Below are positions 32,901 to 37,491 of a stretch of 64,000 nt of DNA, piece after piece. The notes beneath the pieces are model-generated. The model was not told where the DNA came from. It made no database searches and worked only from the letters and a program-made list of their open reading frames with translations. The number at the start of each line of letters is the position of its first letter. Position 1 is the first letter of the stretch. The stretch covers positions 19,046,844 through 19,110,843 of the forward strand of contig CM067075.1 of the NCBI GenBank assembly GCA_033980235.1, written 5' to 3'. Source of the stretch: Diadema setosum. Taxonomy: Eukaryota; Echinodermata; Echinoidea; Diadematoida; Diadematidae. Position numbers and translations under genes: made by a program.

Positions 32901-33026
32901 CTTGGAGACAAGCATGTATCGGTGAAAAGCATTCTTTCTGTGGAGAGCTCACCAACCATTGTATGTGACTTTGGAAGTGAACTAAGACTGATCCAGTTCC
33001 CACCTAGTCTGGAGAAAAATGAATGA
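2762..33026 (+). CDS. SCAP: SREBP cleavage-activating protein (SCAP), 20 exons, 5'-truncated by window
   Basis: SCAP is the polytopic ER membrane protein that binds SREBP, senses sterol through its sterol-sensing domain and escorts SREBP into COPII vesicles when sterol is low. Coding exons: 2762-2955, 3432-3546, 8227-8329, 8833-8911, 9455-9581, 10031-10143, 10677-10771, 13270-13368, 14263-14469, 16635-17080, 18775-18930, 20063-20261, 21052-21167, 22642-23242, 23657-23822, 27367-27509, 30488-30568, 31226-31438, 32002-32064, 32847-33026. All have AG/GT borders and their phases join into one frame of 1164 residues. Recognition rests on motifs recalled from the vertebrate protein: [27 protein letters not shown], and the end [20 protein letters not shown]. 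The human protein is about 1279 residues, so roughly 130-160 N-terminal residues with membrane helix 1 lie upstream of the window. Exon borders were set by eye; transcripts would settle alternative sites. Confidence 0.95.
3235..3254. repeat. poly-C tract
   Basis: About 20 consecutive C in the SCAP intron between exons at 2955 and 3432. Confidence 0.9.
3432..3546 (+). CDS. SCAP: SCAP exon: lumenal loop 1, beta-rich part
   Basis: In frame with the previous exon it reads [18 protein letters not shown], then [15 protein letters not shown], matching the human stretch DLLFGVPGKYSGV followed by VSYTITLVFQHYH. The acceptor is tttgtcag and the donor gacag|gtgagg. Phase enters at 1 and leaves at 2. 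Confidence 0.9.
3775..5150 (+). repeat. TTATACCCC/X-box repeat family, copy 1
   Basis: Starts ttatacccctgcc...gggggtatataggaatcac...ggtcggtcggtctgttgc and ends gggggtattaatcacc...tgataattctagttt. The same start and end mark copy 2 at 37492-39738. The interior repeats a unit of roughly 120-200 bases containing TTGCCATGGTAACC eight times. No open frame. Confidence 0.8.
5196..5469. mobile_element. inverted-repeat mini-transposon (CGTTTTCACATCAGCC ends)
   Basis: Left end cgttttcacatcagcccgat and right end atcaggctgatgtgaaaacg are inverse complements with one mismatch, about 20 bp each. TAG flanks both sides (ccatTAG and gcTAG), a possible 3-bp target duplication. Inside are several AGCGCGCTA and AATAGCGC words. 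Noncoding, 274 bases. Confidence 0.8.
5758..6726. mobile_element. inverted-repeat transposon (TACAGTCAAACCTG ends) with nested element
   Basis: Left end tacagtcaaacctgtctata and right end ggcaggtttgactgta are inverted; internal tgtctatagtggcc and ggccgctatagacaggt are also inverted. A different element (5918-6316) sits inside. A G tract lies at about 6660-6673. TA borders and the ends suggest a Tc1/mariner/pogo-type nonautonomous element (inference). Confidence 0.75.
5918..6316. mobile_element. nested MITE with 16-bp perfect terminal inverted repeats
   Basis: TACTGTATACGCTATA at 5918-5933 is the exact reverse complement of 6301-6316. The interior carries TTCGCGAATTTCGCGA-like words and AT-rich stretches. 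It is the best preserved member of the family also at 1715, 9131 and 40859. Confidence 0.85.
7241..8153. repeat. GTGACCCTGCATCACA family, copy 1
   Basis: Starts gtgaccctgcatcacaaatc with caacaaaaagtcgcc and ends ctactttttgttgttttcat plus gggcgatcac, so the ends are imperfect inverted repeats. Shared internal landmarks with copies at 44850, 45799 and 62597: gaaagagcagac, ctggaaaagtgt, actgagaaaagaggct. A tandem ctcc(a/t)cgagggagctcata block lies at 7953-8025. No coding capacity seen. Confidence 0.7.
8227..8329 (+). CDS. SCAP: SCAP exon: end of lumenal loop 1
   Basis: Acceptor ttgtccag, donor tacaag|gtttga. It encodes [16 protein letters not shown] followed by FLILHIYYK, corresponding to the less conserved stretch just before membrane helix 2. 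Sequence identity is weak here; assignment rests on position, phase and the pattern of hydrophobic residues. Confidence 0.85.
8428..8770. repeat. dispersed noncoding repeat, TTAAAGGGCAAGTTCACCC start
   Basis: Starts ttaaagggcaagttcaccc; the internal words agaacacat, aagttgatg and aaagttatg recur in diverged form at about 31725-31870. One terminus looks piggyBac-like (TTAA), but I could not find the matching other end. Confidence 0.4.
8833..8911 (+). CDS. SCAP: SCAP exon: transmembrane helix 2, start of sterol-sensing domain
   Basis: It encodes [19 protein letters not shown], the first helix of the sterol-sensing domain. The conserved YIYFS ends this helix; in mammalian SCAP the Y298C change in this motif makes the protein sterol-resistant. 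Acceptor cttgacag, donor tgtcc|gtaagt. Confidence 0.93.
9131..9332. mobile_element. MITE with TACTGTAAAAGTGGA terminal inverted repeats
   Basis: TACTGTAAAAGTGGA at 9131-9145 pairs with atccacttttacagta at 9317-9332. The interior has gcgcatttcgcgcaacc and gcacgcgaatattt, as in the related MITEs. 202 bases, noncoding, in the SCAP intron between exons at 8911 and 9455. Confidence 0.8.
9455..9581 (+). CDS. SCAP: SCAP exon: cytosolic loop and transmembrane helix 3
   Basis: It encodes [20 protein letters not shown], a signature of SCAP, then a hydrophobic helix ending in [15 protein letters not shown]. The L315 position, where a human change blocks sterol response, lies in the same conserved segment. 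Acceptor taacag, donor aagg|gtaagt. Confidence 0.95.
9640..9880. other. AT-rich SCAP intron sequence
   Basis: The intron from 9582 to 10030 holds A and T tracts (9699-9710, 9839-9850) and no recognised element or coding segment. Confidence 0.5.
10031..10143 (+). CDS. SCAP: SCAP exon: sterol-sensing domain core (helix 4)
   Basis: It reads [20 protein letters not shown] then [32 protein letters not shown] is the most diagnostic stretch of the SCAP sterol-sensing domain and distinguishes it from NPC1, Patched and HMG-CoA reductase. Acceptor tttacag, donor caag|gtgact. Confidence 0.97.
10677..10771 (+). CDS. SCAP: SCAP exon: sterol-sensing domain helix 5
   Basis: It encodes [17 protein letters not shown] and a hydrophobic helix ending FVSAVQ, aligning with human GLSSESWSIMKNMATE and LVPAIQ. 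The acceptor is accctag. A GTCCCCGCCG-type repeat begins only about 20 bases after the donor at 10772. Confidence 0.95.
10794..11623 (+). repeat. GTCCCCGCCG-bounded tandem repeat element, copy 1
   Basis: Begins gtccccgccgaacgagttcg and ends acttccggcggggac, giving a 10-bp inverted terminus. It is followed by atatattacgcaccgcataa, a tail also present beside copies 2 and 3. A (GTCC/GTCT)n tract occurs at 10858-10915. About four monomers of about 120 bases follow, each with tttgacctttgaccttgat and gctttatgtgatggcactag. Confidence 0.85.
11966..13104 (+). repeat. ATGCCTCCGCC family, copy 1
   Basis: Starts atgcctccgccacgaagtgg with an immediate hairpin (ggtgcc..gaggcat), then cgggttgtccgtccgtcc. 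It ends cattatggtggaggcatacc then gccattgcgacatttctag. The body has tandem AAGGTCAAAGGTCA-like words. Other members: 23935, 35794, 46097 (reverse), and a fragment at 29989. Confidence 0.85.
13270..13368 (+). CDS. SCAP: SCAP exon: sterol-sensing domain helix 6
   Basis: It encodes [20 protein letters not shown] then [19 protein letters not shown] contains the aspartate equivalent to human D428, and ALDFRR the equivalent of D443; both are known sterol-response positions. The last two residues begin the COPII-sorting hexapeptide completed by the next exon. The polypyrimidine tract before the acceptor is a TC microsatellite (about 13243-13262). Confidence 0.96.
13560..14250. other. SCAP intron, no recognised element
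   Basis: The rest of the intron 13369-14262 is AT-rich with T tracts (13561-13570, 14141-14149). No open frame with splice context was found on either strand. Confidence 0.5.
14263..14469 (+). CDS. SCAP: SCAP exon: loop 6 with COPII-sorting motif, start of helix 7
   Basis: The exon begins ISDLYKSG, so the spliced junction reads LE-ISDL where vertebrates have MELADL, the Sec24-binding signal of cytosolic loop 6. A proline/serine-rich stretch follows, then [20 protein letters not shown], matching human KRLRVVYFLARTRLAQRLI before membrane helix 7. A repeat array begins 23 bases after the donor. Confidence 0.93.
14630..14701 (-). pseudogene. tRNA-Thr-like sequence (inverted copy)
   Basis: Reverse complement of the five direct copies, with A-box tggtctagtgg and B-box ggttcgaatcc. 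It lies head to head with the first direct copy, so the two form a large inverted repeat. Confidence 0.7.
14898..14969 (+). pseudogene. tRNA-Thr-like sequence, direct copy 1
   Basis: It folds as a cloverleaf: acceptor agctcgg/tcgagta with two G-U pairs and one mismatch, anticodon stem cctgt/tcagg with one mismatch, T arm gtagg-ttcgaat-cctgc. The loop ccggtga gives anticodon GGT, but position 33 is C rather than T. It matches the tRNA-Thr pattern gcctgt....cagga. Internal promoter boxes are intact, but the mismatches and missing U33 argue against a working tRNA. Confidence 0.7.
15168..15239 (+). pseudogene. tRNA-Thr-like sequence, direct copy 2
   Basis: Identical by eye to direct copy 1, 270 bases downstream, preceded by the full unit sequence cacttgctgtcgggcgaa. 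Confidence 0.7.
15438..15509 (+). pseudogene. tRNA-Thr-like sequence, direct copy 3
   Basis: Identical by eye to copy 1. Read on the minus strand, this unit gives a chance frame with [12 protein letters not shown], a known artefact of tRNA-like repeats. Confidence 0.7.
15706..15777 (+). pseudogene. tRNA-Thr-like sequence, direct copy 4
   Basis: Identical by eye to copy 1. The spacer before it lacks two bases (tagccaac instead of tagaaccaac), giving a 268-base spacing. Confidence 0.7.
15976..16047 (+). pseudogene. tRNA-Thr-like sequence, direct copy 5
   Basis: Last copy; the unit then stops at caatcagttg, directly followed by the right flanking direct repeat. Confidence 0.7.
16635..17080 (+). 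CDS. SCAP: SCAP exon: helix 7 and lumenal loop 7
   Basis: It starts with [20 protein letters not shown] (membrane helix 7). A long Pro/Ser-rich lumenal loop follows, ending [20 protein letters not shown], which matches human [20 protein letters not shown]. The NIS sequon corresponds to the glycosylated asparagine near human N641. With 446 bases it is the second largest exon. Confidence 0.93.
17216..18229. mobile_element. 1-kb near-perfect palindrome (foldback element)
   Basis: The left end taaagataataaaaagtttt with ggtacctc and the right end gaggtacc with aaaactttttattatcttta are inverse complements, and the match continues inward (gtgctctcatgtctta, gaagcc/ggcttc, gactcggtcga) to a centre near 17690. 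Only indels separate the arms. The right arm carries an extra piece with its own palindrome (gtttcgtac to gtacgaaac, 18038-18086). No coding. It lies in the intron between exons at 17080 and 18775. Confidence 0.9.
18240..18770. other. SCAP intron, no recognised element
   Basis: Unique-looking sequence between the palindrome and the next exon. I see no repeat ends or coding segment. Confidence 0.5.
18775..18930 (+). CDS. SCAP: SCAP exon: distal lumenal loop 7
   Basis: It encodes [20 protein letters not shown] and a hydrophilic tail ending NYQSLYEED, matching human RYISLLPVIPVTLRLNPREAL. Acceptor ttctcag, donor gacag|gtagac. Confidence 0.92.
19192..19376. mobile_element. short nonautonomous element with CGTTATAACGAA-type ends
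   Basis: Left acagtgcactctcgttataa cgaacac, right ttcgttataacaaaag to ttcgttataataatagtcc. The reversed right end (ggactattattataacgaa) resembles the left end. Tc1/mariner/pogo-type MITEs commonly have this look. Confidence 0.6.
19380..20045. other. SCAP intron, no recognised element
   Basis: AT-rich unique sequence; nothing coding or repetitive is recognised. Confidence 0.5.
20063..20261 (+). CDS. SCAP: SCAP exon: membrane helix 8 and start of cytosolic domain
   Basis: It encodes [20 protein letters not shown] then [20 protein letters not shown], the last membrane span with a basic cytosolic border. It continues as [13 protein letters not shown], the start of WD repeat 1 (human EIVPLVLRGH). 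Acceptor gctaatag, donor gagcag|gtagga. Confidence 0.92.
20262..21050. other. SCAP intron, no recognised element
   Basis: The frame of the preceding exon stays open to 20450, but the donor at 20262 and the WD40 continuation at 21052 show this is intron read-through. Confidence 0.6.
21052..21167 (+). CDS. SCAP: SCAP exon: first WD40 repeat
   Basis: It encodes [20 protein letters not shown] followed by [18 protein letters not shown], matching human IECLASDGMLLVSCCLAGH and VCVWDAQTGDC. The hydrophobic-strand and W-D-like pattern is that of a WD40 blade. A hAT-like insertion begins 41 bases after this exon. Confidence 0.92.
21209..22056. mobile_element. hAT-like nonautonomous element with 8-bp target duplication
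   Basis: GTCACTGC at 21201-21208 and 22057-22064 directly flanks ends AGGCCTCGAA and TTCGAGGCCT, an inverted terminus of 10 bp (11 with the neighbouring C and G). Eight-base duplications and CAGG-type ends are features of hAT elements. The interior has repeated gaggggcac and aagggcac words on both sides and a CpG-richer centre (21350-21720). No intact transposase. Confidence 0.8.
22149..22216. repeat. low-complexity T/G tracts
   Basis: Poly-T runs at about 22160-22170 and 22188-22200, directly followed by a G tract with one A. Intron sequence. Confidence 0.8.
22642..23242 (+). CDS. SCAP: SCAP exon: Pro/Ser-rich linker and WD40 repeat
   Basis: The largest exon (601 bases). It encodes an RHRRQRVRR basic start, about 160 residues of Pro/Ser/Gly-rich linker, an acidic low-complexity run with repeated GDGARDG-like units, then [20 protein letters not shown], which matches human SIWSLELQGNLIVVGRSSG. 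Vertebrate SCAP has a similarly long disordered insertion between the first two WD repeats. A TG microsatellite (22617-22632) forms part of the acceptor tract. Confidence 0.92.
23657..23822 (+). CDS. SCAP: SCAP exon: WD40 repeat
   Basis: It encodes [20 protein letters not shown] then [20 protein letters not shown] and NIDFMQIAG, matching human VWDAIEGVL, SSGITALVFLDKRIVAARLNG and SLDFFSLE. Acceptor aatgcag, donor gggag|gtaggt. Confidence 0.92.
23935..25562 (+). repeat. ATGCCTCCGCC family, copy 2, with a later insertion
   Basis: Starts atgcctccgccacaaagtgg then tgccggaggcattat and gtccgtccgtccg; ends cattatggcggaggcatcag then cgacatttctagtt. The body repeats aaaggtcaaaggtcaaggtc. A foreign segment at 24770-25103 interrupts it. 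Confidence 0.8.
24770..25103. mobile_element. 334-bp insertion with 11-bp target duplication and stem-loop
   Basis: TATATGCAATG at 24759-24769 and 25104-25114 flanks the segment. Inside, attaattgactgagcttcga and gttgaagctcagtcgtttaa are inverted. The part at about 24831-24960 is the reverse complement of the 3' end of the surrounding repeat (about 25391-25538). A stem-loop gtcctc-agga-gaggac followed by gaaagc lies at about 25033-25055. Confidence 0.65.
25563..27060. other. CpG-rich unclassified intron segment
   Basis: From about 25675 to 26740 the sequence is visibly richer in CG dinucleotides than the rest of the window (for example gcgcacgccgcgcattccgt). Short open frames occur on both strands, none with a recognisable domain or splice context. 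It may be a recent insertion or an unmethylated regulatory island; no ends were found. Confidence 0.4.
27096..27247. mobile_element. 152-bp perfect-type hairpin with GCGAAACGTCGC modules
   Basis: Left arm tcaaaaattagttgaatcaa to gccaattatcaattggc and right arm aattgataattggc to ttgattcaactaatttttga are near-exact inverse complements with an approximately 18-base loop. The motif ccaattgataattgg plus cgaaacgtcgc occurs in both orientations. The segment ends 119 bases before the exon at 27367. Confidence 0.85.
27367..27509 (+). CDS. SCAP: SCAP exon: WD40 repeat
   Basis: It encodes [20 protein letters not shown] followed by [17 protein letters not shown]; human has AHQKPITALKAAAGRLVTGS then QDHTLRVF. 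The acceptor at 27363-27366 (acag) keeps the incoming phase; the nearby cag at 27368-27370 would break the frame and was rejected. Confidence 0.9.
27530..28071. other. SCAP intron, probably old repeat
   Basis: AT-rich with a C tract (27738-27748). Similar wording resumes after the 28072-29436 element (29440-29800), so that element may have inserted into an older repeat. No coding. Confidence 0.35.
28072..29436 (+). repeat. AGCTCACCTGAG-bounded tandem-repeat element
   Basis: Starts agctcacctgagtcaaagg with atcgccctttgttcggcgtg and ends gatactcaggtgagtgctag, so CTCACCTGAGT/ACTCAGGTGAG form short inverted ends. Four diverged units of about 300 bases repeat ggcaggtagcatccctaggg, atgggcaccatgccccaccc and gggcccccaggggggccc. 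G tracts at 28431-28447 and 29081-29094. Confidence 0.75.
29989..30040 (+). repeat. fragment of ATGCCTCCGCC family
   Basis: tatgcctccactgcgaagtg then accgagggattattttcg, the first ~50 bases of the family only. Confidence 0.6.
30050..30480. other. SCAP intron, no recognised element
   Basis: Nothing repetitive or coding recognised. Confidence 0.45.
30488..30568 (+). CDS. SCAP: SCAP exon: WD40 repeat
   Basis: It encodes [20 protein letters not shown] then TALHVDK; human has [20 protein letters not shown] and TTVYID. The [10 protein letters not shown] segment is a classic WD40 GH motif. The acceptor is preceded by a T-rich tract. Confidence 0.94.
31074..31166. mobile_element. 93-bp TTAA-flanked MITE (TTAACCCATTGAGGA ends)
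   Basis: Begins ttaacccattgaggacta and ends gtccatcctcagtgggttaa; the ends are imperfect inverted repeats including TTAA on both sides, as in piggyBac-derived MITEs. It sits about 60 bases upstream of the exon at 31226. Confidence 0.75.
31226..31438 (+). CDS. SCAP: SCAP exon: two WD40 repeats
   Basis: It encodes [20 protein letters not shown], then [20 protein letters not shown] and [10 protein letters not shown]. This matches human [20 protein letters not shown] and VTSLTCTTSCVISSGLDD. Lengths and phases are exact (213 bases, phase 0 on both sides). Confidence 0.95.
32002..32064 (+). CDS. SCAP: SCAP exon: WD40 repeat, first half
   Basis: A 63-base exon encoding [20 protein letters not shown], matching human [21 protein letters not shown]. 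It is phase 0 on both sides and joins directly to [13 protein letters not shown] of the last exon. Confidence 0.93.
32065..32846. other. last SCAP intron
   Basis: Unique AT-rich sequence, no recognised element. Confidence 0.5.
32847..33026 (+). CDS. SCAP: SCAP last coding exon
   Basis: It encodes [20 protein letters not shown] and the terminal [20 protein letters not shown], ending with TGA at 33024-33026. The end matches human [20 protein letters not shown] almost residue for residue, so the C-terminus is complete. Confidence 0.96.
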   Translation, partial: GYLIVWDIMSGEPIRELNLGDKHVSVKSILSVESSPTIVCDFGSELRLIQFPPSLEKNE

Positions 33027-35790
33027 GGAAATCTTGAGGAAACCTCCTGGAAGATGACTTGAGAAAGGAAAGAGCTCTAGAGGAACAAGGTATATCATAG
33101 CAGATTTCTGGCAGGAGTTAACGGGGAGACAACATAAAGCCAAAATATGCAAAGATGCTGAATGTGTATTTCAAAATGAAAATATATGTACCCAGGTAAA
33201 TTATTATCATCTTGAAATGGGTCCAAATGCAGTATCTGATTTTTCTGATTTACCAACCTTGCTGTTTTTTCTCATTATGTCTTTGAGTGTGTGTGTGCGC
33301 ATGTGTTTATGTCTTGTTGTTTGTTACCATAGTCTGGTATGGGACCTGTTTCTTACAGATGTTTGCAATAAAGTAAATTGCAATGATTGCAAAATGGACA
33401 TGAGAATAACCTCTTATGAAATAGGACAATGGTGTGTGGAAGTTCTTAATTAGTGGGTATTCTTTTTGCCAGTCATTTCCAAACACTCGTGGAGACTAAA
33501 TGCTGTTTACGAAATGTCTGACAACCAAGGACAAAATGCTTCATGGCTTTTCTAAATACTGTAATCGTATTAATTGGCTCTGCGCATATGAACTTTTAGG
33601 TGTTTTTTTTTTTAACCTTTTTTTTTTTTTGGTGGAGAAGATCTTAACAATATTACCCGTATTGAAAGAGACTATTCATTGTCAGTATTTCAACGCAAAT
33701 TGTTCATCATTTGATCTCTTTCAATTAAGGAGAAGAGCAATGTTTTGTGAAAGTTATGGCGGTAAGCACACCCTAAGAAAATTTTGATTTTGGTATACAC
33801 ACTCCAGTTGAACATTCAGCAGTCAATTGGAGTGGTTTGCTTTGTGCTGTACTAGCATTGTGTAGTGCATATCAAGACAGTGTCATGATGTGTTTCCTTA
33901 GTGAAGTTATGAAGTTGGCATGAACAGTACTTCAGGTCATGTCAGGTCAGGAGATACCTACCATATGCCATGTTCTAGAATGCTTCAGACATGTCATGTC
34001 CTAGTGTGTGCTTCAGACATGTCCCTTTGCTGATCTCTCTCTTCATGTACTTCAAATTCAGGTGACAAAGTTGATTGCCTGGTAGATTTATTCTTAGTGT
34101 CCAAATAATTCATTTTTAGTGTCCAGAGACTGGTGTCTAAGATGTGGAGTAAAGGACATAAACCTTGCCTGGCACCATAGATCTGAGATATTCTAACCCT
34201 TTAAAAATGTTCACACAATACATGGTGATTCTTTTTTATTAAATCTTTTGTAGGTACTGAGCTAACTAAATGATTTTTTTTTTCAGCGAAAATGATTTCC
34301 CTCCTGAATGTAATACTTGCTATTGAAATAATCATTGTGCAGCATCATTATTTTTCCCCAGTATCTGTTGGGATTAAATACTGTGACATCATAATTCAAT
34401 TGTTGGCTCTGCATCTGATGGCATGCATTTTGATATTAAATTATTTTGCTTTGTGGACCCCTGTGTTTGCTCTTTCAACAGGATTACCACAATTCTGTGT
34501 TTTCACACTTTCAGTGTTCACAAGCAGACTTGTGTATTCACTTCTGTGCAATACTTTTGTTACACTGTTTTTCTATCATTTTTCTATTCATGTAAATGTG
34601 AAACTACAATGTATGCATTTCCTGTATATTTTGCTCCCATAACATGAAGGGAATTTATACTGACATTTGTACACTCGGAGGTTATTGTTTGTTTTATATG
34701 AGTTTTATACTTAAATGGTGTGGGTTATCATCAGGCTTTTACACAGTGGCATATTTCTTTCCCTGTGGTCAAAGCTTTTCAGTGTCTTTCCTGGCATGTG
34801 TAGCACAATTTGCCAAAAGTACATGTAGTTGGGCAAAAATCATGCAGGCTTCTGTGTATGGGTTTCTCTGTCTAGTTGAATCTGCTTTGGTTTACACATC
34901 TGTGAATTCTCCCATTATGAATTACATGAATGAATGAGTAATGGTGTATCAACTTGGACAACTGAAATGGTGTCACATTGATATTGTGGTAGGGCTTAAC
35001 AGGATATTGTATTGCATTTTTACTCACCATTCACAGCATTGAATGTGGATTTGCATTTGATATCTTCATGTACACAGCATGTGAACTGTTCAACTAAAGT
35101 TATATGCATGTACCAAAAGTAGAGCATAGTTTTCTCAAATCCAGTGCACTAGTGAGGCTAGTCAATCCCTCGATACTAGTCTATTGATGGACTCTTGTGG
35201 TAAAGAGTATACCGATTGAAGTCATAACAAAGTAAAAAGTTGATTGTCTTTGTCCCACTTCTCTTTTGGTTGCGAGCTCAGTTGCTAGTTGAAATTGGTT
35301 ACAAAATTTTAGTTGCCAATATTTCCTGTGCATTAGGGCAAAGGGAAATGTACAACAAATCTGATTGGATACGAGACACTATTTGCTTACCTTCTGCTGT
35401 GTTACATCCAGCAAACGTAACATCCAGAAAAATGAAGTTCACTGTCTATTCAATCCTGCAATTGTGTAAACCTACCGAGACTACTGTACCCTTGCTGCTC
35501 AGCAGCTGTACTGATGTGTTTCCATGCATACATACATGTATAGAAACACAATGTACTGTGAGCTCACCTAGACATGTGCGGAAAATGCCATGAGTGTACC
35601 TTCTCTGGTCTGTAATTCTTTGCAAGTGACAAAGCAATGTATTATCAGTGCTGTAGACTGATCTAGTGATGTCTCGTGGGTTGGCATTTGAATGGCTAAA
35701 GATGCAATTTTCCCACATACACCAGGGAGATGGGAGGGACCACCTCCATGCATACACAGGTCAGGATGTACAAAACACCTTTTCTCGTTT
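33027..35790. other. SCAP 3' UTR and downstream flank
   Basis: AT-rich single-copy-looking sequence with T tracts at 33603-33630. I see no exon-like coding segment with acceptor and donor on either strand. The open stretches near 34292-34937 and 35240-35593 are T-rich, carry no recognisable motif and overlap in several frames, so they are not called as genes. Confidence 0.6.
33367..33372 (+). terminator. candidate polyadenylation signal of SCAP
   Basis: AATAAA lies about 340 bases after the SCAP stop codon. It is the first canonical hexamer on this strand after the stop. Other AATAAA copies further on (for example 37362-37367) could be used by longer transcripts. Confidence 0.4.
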
Positions 35791-35793
35791 TTT

Positions 35794-36733
35794 GTGCCTC
35801 CGCCATGAAGTGTCGCTGGAGGCATTATGTTTTCGGGTTGTCCGTCCGTCTGTCCTTCCGTCCATAATCAATTTTGTAGACAGCGTATCTAAAAAACCGT
35901 TAGAGCTATCCTAATGAAACTTGGCATGTATATGTATGAGGTGGCAAAGTTGTGCCTATCAACATGCTCAAGGCCAAAGGTCAAAAGGTCAAGGTCAAAT
36001 GCTAAAAGTTTCACTATTTCCCCTGTAATCTCTGCAATGGCTGGAGGTATTTTCTTGAAACTTGGTGTATATATTAACTATCAAATAAAGATTCCCCAGA
36101 GAGAGTTTTGGGTCATGAGGTGTAAGGTCAAGGGTCAAGTGAAAATGTTAAAATTTCACCTTTTTCTCCATATCTCACAATTATTTCAAGGTATCTTCAT
36201 GGAACTTTTTATATTTTGCATGTACTGACTGACAGTGATCATGTAGAGAATTTATGGGTCATGGGTCAAAGGTCAGGGGGTCAAAGGTTGAGGTCAACTC
36301 ATTAAATTGTCATTATTTCCCTCTTAACTATGCACTGCTTGCAGGATTTTTTCTTGAAACTTAGTGTATGTATGTACTACCCAATACAGATTCTCTTGGA
36401 AGTTTCTTGTCAAAAGGTCAAAGGCGAAAAAGGTCAAAGGTCAAGTGAAAGTGCTAAATTTTCACTTCTTCTTTGAACTTATAAAAGGGTCAAAAGTTGG
36501 GTACAAATCCCCAAATACCTGCACTCTTATTAGACAGTATAGCCATTCATCCAAATAAACCTAGTTCAAGGAAAGTGAACATTAAATGCATTTGTGGCAA
36601 ACCTGTCATTTTTAATATTTTGCCAGTTATGTGAAACTGTCATCACAAATTGTCAAGACATTGTGCTATAGACCTATTCAGAGAACCATGCATTATGGCG
36701 GACATACCAGTTGCCATACCGACATTTCTAGTT
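35794..36733 (+). repeat. ATGCCTCCGCC family, copy 3
   Basis: Starts gtgcctccgccatgaagtg, tggaggcattatgttttcgg, ttgtccgtccgtctgtcctt; ends cattatggcggacatacc then ccgacatttctagtt. Body with aaaggtcaaaaggtcaaggt words. Confidence 0.85.
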
Positions 36734-36739
36734 TTCTCC

Positions 36740-37490
36740 TTTTTTTTCTTTTTTGATCAGTGCATTGATGTATTGGGAAAAGTTGATTACTGTATTAATA
36801 TTGATGAAAGACATTAAATCCACCAGACATTAAGAAAACCACTAATGGTGCTTGAAACTGTAATATCTTGTGTGGGCATTTTGATGTTTGTGTTTCTGTG
36901 TATCATGCACATTTATAGGATCCATGTCAAAATAATGTAGAGTACATTCCATATCCAATGCAGGCCAATGTGCAATGAGTCTCTCAGTCTTTGTTCACAC
37001 AACAGTCAACCAGTGTCTCAGAAAAGCTAATCACAAGAATCTGCACATGTGGTTAGTATGAAGCTCTGAATGTATCATGCAGTATTCTCCACTCCTGTCA
37101 TACGATATATCACCCACTGTTAAGAGGCCTGCATCTCTCATGTGACAAAGCAAAAGATATGCCAGCAGTTCCTATAAGTGTTCTATGCAGATGTGCTGCC
37201 ACAGAATTTTAGTTCATCAGTTATACATGTATTTTTGCCAAATATCATGCAACTTGAGTTATTATTGATTTATTACGTGCATTATTGAAATGAGGTTTTA
37301 TTGATTAGTGATTCTACTACAAGTTTGTACATGGAAAAAGTGATCATCAAATGACAGTGTAAATAAAGGAGCATTGTGTTTTTCTACCACCAACCCTGTT
37401 TTTCTGTCTGCATACATGTGGTCATTTTAGATGTTGTGAAAGCTACCCTGAAGATTTGTCGAGAGACATGTGACTGTTTAGTTATACCCC
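36740..37490. other. intergenic sequence between the two genes
   Basis: No recognised coding segment or repeat ends. Confidence 0.5.
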
Positions 37491-37491
37491 C

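Noticed and set aside
34292..34937. Overlapping T-rich open frames with hydrophobic products downstream of SCAP
   Set aside because: AT-rich composition explains the hydrophobic residues; several frames are open at once and no motif or splice context supports a gene.
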